DNA of 64,000 nt. Origin: Afipia sp. GTDB taxonomy: Bacteria > Pseudomonadota > Alphaproteobacteria > Rhizobiales > Xanthobacteraceae. How positions within the stretch are numbered: the first letter of the stretch is position 1; each line of letters opens with the position of its first letter. The DNA lies in contig JANQAK010000003.1 of NCBI GenBank assembly GCA_024707075.1, positions 1,674,001-1,738,000 on the forward strand, written 5' to 3'. Shown piece by piece: positions 50,471-64,000 of the stretch. The position numbers were made by a program, and so were the translations under genes. The notes beneath the pieces are model-generated. The model searched no databases, was not told the DNA's origin, and saw only the letters and a program-made list of their open reading frames with translations.

Positions 50471-51382
50471 TCACTCCAGCGTCTGCACATCGGGCATCGC
50501 TTGCGTCGGCCACAGGTGCAGCGTGGCTGGCGTCGACGGTGACGTTGCCGAGGGCCGAGCCGCACCGACCGTGGTGGCCGCAGGCTTGTTGTCCGCCGTT
50601 GTCTGCGCCGGCTCAGGCTTCGCCGTCGCTGCGGATGCCGCGGAGGGGGTCGGGGCCGACGGCTGCGCGGGAACGGCGGCCTGTTGTGCCGGAGATCCGG
50701 CCGCGGGCTTGTTCGCAACCCTCGGCGCGGCGTGTTTTGCGGTCCGAGCAACGGAGGCTGGCGGACGCGGTATCCGCCGCAGGTCCAGCAGCGATCCGCG
50801 CCGGTTCTCGTAGCCGATCTCCGTCACCGGCGGCGGACCTGGCGGACCGTAGGCCATCGCCATCCGCGCGTTCAGCCGAGCATCGACCTCCATCGCTGGA
50901 ATGAACCGCATGATGCGTCCGGTACGTGCATCGATGATGAGGCGGCCGTCCTCGCCGTTCGGATCGAGGGCCGCGACTGTGTAGATCCAGCCGCGCTGGG
51001 TGACCTGCCCGAGCGGCGAATAGCCGGTCGAGCGCAGGATGGCCACGATCTGCGGCGGCGGAATCACCGGACGCGCGTCCAGCGCCGGCCGACTGTACCT
51101 GACCGAAGGAATCGCCGCATCAGGCCCCTGCCCGTAGGGGCCGGGCCGGTAGGGCCGCTGTTGCGAGTAAGGCCGCTCATAATAGGGCCTTTCATAACCG
51201 CGCGCGGGCGGGACACCGTCGTCCTCCTCCAGCACCCGCGGCATCGGAATCCGGATATCATCCACCATCGGCAGGTCGTCGGCGGCACGCGCCGGCGGCA
51301 CAACGGCCATGCTTGCGGCGAGAGTCGCTCCCACCGCGACCGCGCATCCAGTCAATCGCTTCCCCGAAAACAACGTCATCAT
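50471..51382 (-). CDS. exported hypothetical protein with Pro/Ala-rich C-terminus
   Basis: signal peptide LTGCAVAVGATLAASMAVVPPARA; central QIVAILRSTGYSPLGQVTQRGWIYTVAALDPNGEDGRLIIDARTGRIMRFIP. Confidence 0.75.
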   Translation of the reverse strand: MMTLFSGKRLTGCAVAVGATLAASMAVVPPARAADDLPMVDDIRIPMPRVLEEDDGVPPARGYERPYYERPYSQQRPYRPGPYGQGPDAAIPSVRYSRPALDARPVIPPPQIVAILRSTGYSPLGQVTQRGWIYTVAALDPNGEDGRLIIDARTGRIMRFIPAMEVDARLNARMAMAYGPPGPPPVTEIGYENRRGSLLDLRRIPRPPASVARTAKHAAPRVANKPAAGSPAQQAAVPAQPSAPTPSAASAATAKPEPAQTTADNKPAATTVGAARPSATSPSTPATLHLWPTQAMPDVQTLE

Positions 51383-51856
51383 CTAATGCTCCCGTTACGC
51401 CCCCGGAACTTCGGCAACGCCCGCTTTGGCGGGTCTCAGCCGCCTTGAAGGTCGTTTCCGATTTCGGCAGAGCTAGGACCGGATGGCGGCGGCAATGCCT
51501 CAATCCTGCGGCGTGACGCGGTCGCGACGGTGCAACAGTCCTGCATCCCAGCGGGGACTCTCACGCGCTTGTGTGATAGGAAAAAGTTTGGCAGTCTGGG
51601 GGTTAGGACAGGATCACTGTCCCAATTTCCGGGTCAAACTCGGCACGGCGTTTGCAGCGCTGGTAATATCAGCAGGCCGCTCGGCAGCCGGAAACGGCCC
51701 GCGCGAGCTGCACCTTCTAAAGCGAGGCTCGTGGAACGCGAGCGGTGGCCCCAAGAATTTCCTGGAAGCGGAAATTTCCGAAGGGTGCCGCGAACGCCGG
51801 AGCTACGGCCAAAATGGGCTAAAATAGAGTGCCTCTAAAGAGGCGTGAGGATCAGA

Positions 51857-56576
<4,720 letters not shown>

Positions 56577-56590
56577 AGAAACAACGGGAC

Positions 56591-56694
56591 GTCGTCCTGA
56601 GGTGCCCGAGCGCAGCAAGGGCCTCGAAGGACGACGGAGCAAAACATTCATCCTTCGAGGCTCGCCGAAAACGGCTCGCACCTCAGGATGACGA
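56591..56694. repeat. family D intergenic inverted-repeat element between gltB and gltD
   Basis: gtcgtcctgaggtgcccgagc...gcctcgaaggacgac ... tcatccttcgaggctcgcc...gctcgcacctcaggatgacgac. Confidence 0.85.
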
Positions 56695-56724
56695 CAGGAC
56701 AAGTTGCAGGGGACTTCGGGTTAA

Positions 56725-58182
<1,458 letters not shown>

Positions 58183-58215
58183 AGCGTGATGATCCTAAAT
58201 TGATTGAGGATGCAC

Positions 58216-58320
58216 CGTCACCCTGAGGTGCCGAAGCGAAGCGGAGGCCTCGAAGGGTGACGGCATTTCATACTTCGTCATCCTTCGAGGCTCGCAAGGG
58301 CTCGCACCTCTGGATGACGA
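58216..58320. repeat. family D intergenic inverted-repeat element
   Basis: cgtcaccctgaggtgccgaagcgaagcggaggcctcgaagggtgacg ... cgtcatccttcgaggctcgcaagggctcgcacctctggatgacg. Confidence 0.85.
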
Positions 58321-58348
58321 GTACTCTACTTTTCGGGATCATGCCCTC

Positions 58349-58672
58349 ATGACAGCCCTCATCTACATCGCAGCAGCCCTTGCCGAAATCGCGGGCTGCT
58401 TCGCGTTCTGGGCTTGGTTGCGGCTCGGCAAATCCGTTTGGTGGATTGTTCCCGGCACGGTGTCGCTGCTGCTATTCGCTTATCTTTTGACTCTCGTACC
58501 AAGCGACGCCGCTGGACGCGCCTTCGCGGCTTATGGCGGCGTTTACATTGTCGCATCGCTGGCGTGGCTGTGGGCGGTGGAAGGCGTGCGTCCCGACCGC
58601 TGGGATATTGCAGGCGCGGCACTCTGTCTCGCAGGCGCGGCGGTCATTCTGCTCGGCCCGCGCACGGTCTAA
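58349..58672 (+). CDS. YnfA family small membrane protein
   Basis: [40 protein letters not shown]...[41 protein letters not shown]. Confidence 0.93.
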   Translation: MTALIYIAAALAEIAGCFAFWAWLRLGKSVWWIVPGTVSLLLFAYLLTLVPSDAAGRAFAAYGGVYIVASLAWLWAVEGVRPDRWDIAGAALCLAGAAVILLGPRTV

Positions 58673-58890
58673 AACAGCCGGATGCGTGATCTGAATCAAT
58701 CGTTTTTGAGGCGTGCGTATAGAATAGATAGGCCTGAAATCAGCATCGAGCGAGATGCTCGTGAGGCTTCTATCGCCGGACTGCAAACAGGCGTGTTCGT
58801 TTCCGTCCGCGAGGTGTGGGTCGCATTATCTTTGGCGACAAGCGAGCCGAGTTCACGGCGAGAATGGTAACGTGAAGCTGTCGAGTCCCG

Positions 58891-59994
58891 ATGACCGATC
58901 CTGACGTCATTCGTCCCGACCAGAGACATCTGCTGGCCCGCTTCTGGGCAAGCGCTTCGGGCTTCTGGAGCGGGCCTTCAGCATGGCGGGTTTGGCTGCT
59001 GTGCCTGACCGCCATAAGCATCGTGATCGCGCAGTTGGCCGTCCAGTATCAGTTGAACTACTGGAACAGACATTTCTTCGATGCGCTGGAGCTAAGAGAT
59101 CACGCCGCGCTTCGCTATACCATCCTGCTGTTTTTTCCCCTCGTCGCAGCGAGCACCCTGCTTGCGGTCGCGTCGGTATGGGCGCGAATGACGATCCAGC
59201 GCAGTTGGCGGGTGTATTTGACCAGGCGGTTGATCGTCAGCTGGCTCAGAGACCGCCATTACCGGTCGCTTGGACATCTCAACGGGACGGACCTGCCCCG
59301 CAACGCGGAACATCGGATTTCTGAAGATGCGCGGGTAGCGACGGATGCACCCGTCGACCTCTCGCTCTCGCTGGTCTCCTCGCTTCTCACCCTGATCGTC
59401 TTCTTCCAGGTTCTCGCAAATCTGGGCGGAACGATTGTCCTTGAGGGCGCAGGGCTGCGCATCGCAATTCCGGGCTATCTCGCCATCTCGGTCCTGATCT
59501 ATTCTGGCGTCGTCGTCACCGTGGTTCTGGTGATGGGACGCCGGCTGACAGCGGTGATTCAGGACCAGATACAGGCAGAAGCAGCCTTCCGCTCGTCAGC
59601 CAATCTGGTGCGGGAAAGCGGAGAAGGGATTTTGCTGCGGGACATTGAGAAAGAGGACCGCCATGAACTGTGGCTCGGCCTGCACAACGTCATCGAGCAC
59701 TGGCGCAGGCTATGCTGGCAGCTCATTCGGATCACATTCGTATCGCAAACCAACCTGCTGCTCGCGCCGGTCATAGGCCTGCTGCTTTGCGTTCCAAAAT
59801 ATCTGGCGGGGAACATGACGCTTGGAGAAGTAACCCAGGCCGCCGCCGCTTTCGCCACCGTGCAGGGCGCATTGAACTGGTTCGTGGACAATTTCCAGCG
59901 CATGGCCGACTGGCGATCGGCGGCCAGCCGGGTTGCGGCGCTGCTGCTGGCGATCGACGACTTGAAGGAGAATGTAAAATCCCACGGAAAATGA
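58891..59994 (+). CDS. SbmA/BacA-like or ABC_membrane_2-type permease without ATP-binding domain
   Basis: FWSGPSAWRVWLLCLTAISIVIAQLAVQYQLNYWNRHFFDALELRDHAAL...; no Walker A/B; stop followed by a terminator. Confidence 0.75.
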   Translation: MTDPDVIRPDQRHLLARFWASASGFWSGPSAWRVWLLCLTAISIVIAQLAVQYQLNYWNRHFFDALELRDHAALRYTILLFFPLVAASTLLAVASVWARMTIQRSWRVYLTRRLIVSWLRDRHYRSLGHLNGTDLPRNAEHRISEDARVATDAPVDLSLSLVSSLLTLIVFFQVLANLGGTIVLEGAGLRIAIPGYLAISVLIYSGVVVTVVLVMGRRLTAVIQDQIQAEAAFRSSANLVRESGEGILLRDIEKEDRHELWLGLHNVIEHWRRLCWQLIRITFVSQTNLLLAPVIGLLLCVPKYLAGNMTLGEVTQAAAAFATVQGALNWFVDNFQRMADWRSAASRVAALLLAIDDLKENVKSHGK

Positions 59995-60021
59995 GCGCGT
60001 CCGACTCGGTCTCGGCGCAGG

Positions 60022-60053
60022 CGAAAAGCCCCGCCGCGCGGACGGGGCTTTCC
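60022..60053. terminator. bidirectional intrinsic terminator between convergent genes
   Basis: AAAAGCCCCGccgcgcggaCGGGGCTTT. Confidence 0.8.
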
Positions 60054-60082
60054 TGATGGTTCAGTAAAGCGAACGCGTCCGC

Positions 60083-60469
60083 TTACTCGATCACACGAAT
60101 GACGCGACGGGTGCGCGGCTCGACGATCACGCGCCGGTCGTTCACGACCGCGTAGCGATACTCGGTATGCGACGGCACCGGACGCAGTTCGACGTACTCC
60201 GGCAGCGGCTCGCCGACCACCACGCGCTCCTTCACAACCACAGACGGCCCCGGCAGACCGGTGACCGACGAGATCACCGCCGCCGGAATATCGATAGCGG
60301 TGCCGACCGCGGCGCCCACCGTTCCGCCGACGGCGCCACCGACCGGACCGCCAATGGCATGACCCGTGGCCGCGCCGTCGCGCGCGCCCTCAACCGTGGC
60401 ACTCTGGGCGAAAGCGAAACCCGGCGTCAGCGCAATCGCCGCGGCCGCCATTGCCATGCGAATCTTCAT
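60083..60469 (-). CDS. DUF1236 family exported protein
   Basis: signal peptide; Gly-rich GGPVGGAVGGTVGAAVG; VELRPVPSHTEYRYAVVNDRRVIVEPRTRRVIRVIE. Confidence 0.8.
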   Translation of the reverse strand: MKIRMAMAAAAIALTPGFAFAQSATVEGARDGAATGHAIGGPVGGAVGGTVGAAVGTAIDIPAAVISSVTGLPGPSVVVKERVVVGEPLPEYVELRPVPSHTEYRYAVVNDRRVIVEPRTRRVIRVIE

Positions 60470-60575
60470 GTCAACCTCCATCGTTGAGAGGGTGACCAAC
60501 GGCTCATGACAACGAGCGTTCCAAACATCGGGCGCGGAAACCCTACGAATTTTGTACAGGAATTCGGAACCAGAC

Positions 60576-62630
60576 TCAGTTTTTCTGAATCCAGAATTGA
60601 TACATCTGCGCGAAGGTCGCGGGGTTTTCAGCCTCGAACACTGCCCAGTTTGCGAGATCGGTCGCGGCCCTGTCGTCCGGAAACCGGCGCAGATAGCTGG
60701 TCCGCGCTGGCGTCTCAAATCCGAGAAACTTAAATCCGCTTTCCCCAAGGAACGCCGCGATCTGCGGAATGGTGAACTGGTGTTCCTGCACATGGAACAG
60801 CAGGTCGCGGCATTCGCTCATGCTGAAGAAATCGCTGAACTGCGTGATGTTGTGCAGCGGATCGCCGGACGGCCGGGCCACAATGTCCGCGCGCAGATGC
60901 CGGACGTCCTCGATTGAATAGTCCCGCCCCTGCTGCGCGAGATACGCGCGCGCCGTATTGATGTCCCGGCGCGCGGTCGCACTGTACAGCCCGATATGCA
61001 TCAGCCCGCCGGGGCGCACGAGGCCGGCCAGCCTGCGCCAGCCATCGAGCGGATTCTTGAGGTGATGCAGCACGCCGCTGGAATCGATGATGTCGAATGT
61101 CCGCTCATTGCCCAGCGCCAGAATGTCGGCCTGCGCATAGCGCAGGTTCGACAGCCCGAGTTCTATCGTCTTGCGGATCGCATAGCTGAGGCTGCTCAGG
61201 CTGAGATCGATCGCGAGCACATTGGCGGGCCTGAATTGCAGCGCGCGCTGGATCGCATGCATCCCGGTGCCGCAGCCCGCGATCAGAACCTCGGGCGCAT
61301 TGCCGCCGATCGCCTTGTAGGGGACGCCCGGAAACCGCATCCGGATGTAGTGATCGACCGGCAGAGGTTCGCTTTCAGCGAACAGTTTACTCCAGCGCGG
61401 ATACGGATTTTCCTCGTATTGCTGCCGGACCTTTTCGGAAACGTCGTCCTCGATCGCGGTCAGCCGCTCGATGGTGGGGCGGATCGCCTGCTCATAGCGG
61501 TGATTCACGATCTGCTGCGTGATGAGCGCGCGCAACGGTTCCGGTCCATCGAGCGACGCCAGACGCTCCGCGCCCGCAAGCGTGTGCAGCGACAGGTAGC
61601 CTGCCAGCGCCGCGACCTGAATCGGCGCGGCCGCTTCGCCCCGCGCCAATGAGGCATCCACGGCATCGCGAAGTTTCAGAGCCTGTACGTTCTCCTGATC
61701 GGAAACATCGAAGACATATTCGTTGAGGAAGCCCTGCTGTCCGATGGCGGAGGCCAGCGGCAGCCATGCGTCCGTCGTCTCGATCGCACCGGCATCGACC
61801 TCGTCCAGCAATGCACGCCGCACCGCCGTCAACACCCGCTCCACGTCAACTGTCGTGACCGGTGACGTAGCGAGCAGCGCATCCAGCAAGCGGTCGTCGG
61901 CGAGTGCGGCCAGATCGCCGGCGCTGAACAGCTCGTTCAATCGCATTGCGCCGCCTTGCGCGATGCGCACAACACAGCGCGCCATCGACGGACGGCGCAG
62001 CAGGATCGCACCCGCGGCGGCGGACAAGTCGCGCGGCCGGCACCACGGCTCGGTCAGGGCGCGTACCAGCAGCGCAATGAAATCCTGATCGATCTGGATC
62101 GTCGCAGGGTCCAGCGACCGCACCGCCATCACGAAGGTCGATTTCAGGCTGGCACTGTCCTCCCGACGCAATCCCCTGATCGCAACGGTCAATGCTTCGG
62201 CGGGACGTCCGTGCAGCAGCAGGAGTGCCGCGAGATTGTTATGTGCGCCGGGAAAGTCCGGCGCGAGTTCCAGCACCTTGCGGTTGTGAACGATCGCGTC
62301 GTCGTCACGGCCGCAATCGGACAGCACCCGCGCCAGATTGTAATGCGGCTCCGGATTGCGCTTGTCGGCGGCAATGGCTTTTCTGAGCAGATCGATGCCA
62401 GCGTCGCTGTGGCCCGATTGATGCGCGAGCAGGCCGAGATAGCCAAGCGCCCCGCCGTGGCGCGGATTGGCGGCGAGCACTTCGCGATAGCCGGCTTCCG
62501 CCTCACGCAACCGCCCGCCCTGATGATGGCCGATCGCCTGCCGGAACAGCGTCTCGACGAGAAAGTCCGAAGAGCGCGAGACCGTATCCTTGCCGGTCTT
62601 TCCTTCAGCCCGGCGTTGTTTTCTGTTCAC
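60576..62630 (-). CDS. TPR-repeat protein fused to a class I SAM methyltransferase
   Basis: TPR units (AEAGYREVLAANPRHGGALGYLGLLAHQSG..., DAGIDLLRKAIAADKRNPEPHYNLARVL...); MT motif EVLIAGCGTGMHAIQRALQFRPANVLAIDLSLSSLSYA. Confidence 0.88.
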   Translation of the reverse strand: MNRKQRRAEGKTGKDTVSRSSDFLVETLFRQAIGHHQGGRLREAEAGYREVLAANPRHGGALGYLGLLAHQSGHSDAGIDLLRKAIAADKRNPEPHYNLARVLSDCGRDDDAIVHNRKVLELAPDFPGAHNNLAALLLLHGRPAEALTVAIRGLRREDSASLKSTFVMAVRSLDPATIQIDQDFIALLVRALTEPWCRPRDLSAAAGAILLRRPSMARCVVRIAQGGAMRLNELFSAGDLAALADDRLLDALLATSPVTTVDVERVLTAVRRALLDEVDAGAIETTDAWLPLASAIGQQGFLNEYVFDVSDQENVQALKLRDAVDASLARGEAAAPIQVAALAGYLSLHTLAGAERLASLDGPEPLRALITQQIVNHRYEQAIRPTIERLTAIEDDVSEKVRQQYEENPYPRWSKLFAESEPLPVDHYIRMRFPGVPYKAIGGNAPEVLIAGCGTGMHAIQRALQFRPANVLAIDLSLSSLSYAIRKTIELGLSNLRYAQADILALGNERTFDIIDSSGVLHHLKNPLDGWRRLAGLVRPGGLMHIGLYSATARRDINTARAYLAQQGRDYSIEDVRHLRADIVARPSGDPLHNITQFSDFFSMSECRDLLFHVQEHQFTIPQIAAFLGESGFKFLGFETPARTSYLRRFPDDRAATDLANWAVFEAENPATFAQMYQFWIQKN

Positions 62631-62742
62631 GATCTCAACCTGAAGAAGTTTCCCGGATCAGCCGCGGCGAAGCTACGTCATCGCTTTGATGCGATCCAGA
62701 TGGCGCATTCCAGGAATGTTTACAGCAGTGAGGATATTCGCG

Positions 62743-64000
62743 CTACCAGCGCCCGAACAGGCCGCCGAACCCGAAGCCCGGTGAGCCGCCGACATTCGCC
62801 GGAGGCCGTGGGAATCCGTCGCGGCCCACGGTCTGCTGACGCGGACGGATAGCGAAGCCCGGCGGAACGCGGCTGGTATCCTGCGCGATATATCCCTCCG
62901 GCGGTTGAGCAGGCCTTCTGGGTTTAGGTTTCGGCGCAGCGACAGTCCCGTCAGGCGAGACAACGGCAACTGCGGGATCGCTCGGCGGCGCGCTGAGCGC
63001 GCCCACTTCGCGGCGCGGCCATGAAAAATCGTCCGCGCGCCCGGCGGGCGGCGCAAGCGGCTCGCCCTTCACCAGCGTGCGCGCCGCAAGCGCATCCACC
63101 GACGCGGGCCGTGTGCCGACACCGCCGAGCAGTTCGTCGGTGCCGACCGATGACGCCACCAGCGGAATCACCGGGCCCATCAGCGGGCGCGGACCGGCTT
63201 CGCCCGGACGGATGTTGGAATCCGGCGAGAAGGATCTGCTCGGCAGCGCGATGGGGCCAGAGCGCGTCGCCAGCACACGGCGGATCTCCTGTTCGGTGTA
63301 ATGCGCGAGCTTGCGCGCGCCGGCCTTGGTGAAATAGACTCCGTCGTTGGAGCGCAGGCGGCGCTGTCTGGCCTTCGAAGTCAGGACCTTGCTGCGCGAA
63401 GCGCCCGGCCTCATCCACGAAGCCATCCCAGACGTCGACATAGGTGATGCCGGTCTTGCCGGCGACGTCGCGATAAAGCGCGTCGAGGAACAGCATGTCC
63501 GAGGTGGCCTTGGGGCCGCGTACCGCGGGCAGACCGACCCACAGCACCGGCACGCCCCTGGACTTCAGGACCGCGACCATCTCCTCGATCTTCTTGGTGT
63601 AGAGTTCGACCCACCGTTCCTCGCGAAAATCATAACTGCCGCTCGCCGAGCGCGCCTTCTCCGGTGCCATGATCTGCGGCGTGTCATCGTCATCATCGGG
63701 CGCGACATCGGTCTCCGCCGGCTTGTTGTCCGCGGTCTTGTTGTCTGCTCCGGCTTCAGCAGGCTTATCGCCGGGCTTCGCGGCATCAGCCTCGTTCGGC
63801 CTGGCGCCCTTCTTCGCGCCCTTCGTCCTGTCGCCGGGCTTTTCGCCCGGCTTGGCATCGGCCTTCTTCTCGACCGCGGGTTCGCGGATCGGAATGCGGT
63901 CGTTCAGACCGAGCATCACGACGATGACATCCGGCTTCTCGGTGGCGAGAATGCCCTTCGCCGCGGCGACCCAGTCGGAGGGTTCGCCCTTGGGCTGATA
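62743..64000 (-). pseudogene. DUF459/SGNH-hydrolase-like protein, single-base frameshift near 63363-63368; gene continues past the window end
   Basis: VIVVMLGLNDRIPIREP...; SRGVPVLWVGLPAVRGPKATSDMLFLDALYRDVAGKTGITYVDVWDGFVDEAGRF then RRLRSNDGVYFTKAGARKLAHYTEQEIRRVL one frame over. Confidence 0.8.

Noticed and set aside
51480-51850. Leader region upstream of gltB as a glutamine or glycine riboswitch
   Set aside because: No convincing conserved core identified by reading; ORFs there look spurious. An Rfam scan would settle it.

Overview
The window is GC-rich alphaproteobacterial chromosome. Gene content, the ROSE-type thermometer and the intergenic repeat families look like Bradyrhizobiaceae/Nitrobacteraceae (Afipia, Bradyrhizobium, Rhodopseudomonas or Nitrobacter-like); this placement is inference from sequence features only. 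Most of it is housekeeping: ychF-pth-rplY, lgt, pgeF, prs, proC, a MarR/response regulator/histidine kinase set, ilvE, prmB, moaE-moaD-pgsA-uvrC, rlmJ, hisS, ribF, ileS-lspA, two M16 peptidases, hsp20, gltB-gltD. I see no phage, IS transposase, CRISPR array, tRNA, rRNA or defence island. The best signals outside ordinary annotation are: (1) a ~345-bp low-GC, atypical-codon patch inside otherwise GC-rich hisS, covering the region between the catalytic motifs; (2) two long related hairpins filling the rplY-pth gap and abutting the pth start codon; (3) an RpoH-like promoter plus a ROSE-type RNA thermometer with a bulged G opposite the Shine-Dalgarno before hsp20; (4) a 28-bp perfect Zur-type palindrome before a CobW/ZigA-type GTPase; (5) a ~390-bp non-coding GC-rich region with several perfect hairpins; (6) at least four families of ~100-150 bp intergenic inverted-repeat elements. 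Six conserved genes (ychF, a response regulator, prmB, lspA, gltB, a DUF459/SGNH gene), and possibly an EAL gene, carry single-base frameshifts, several in homopolymers. That density points to consensus sequencing error more than to biology.
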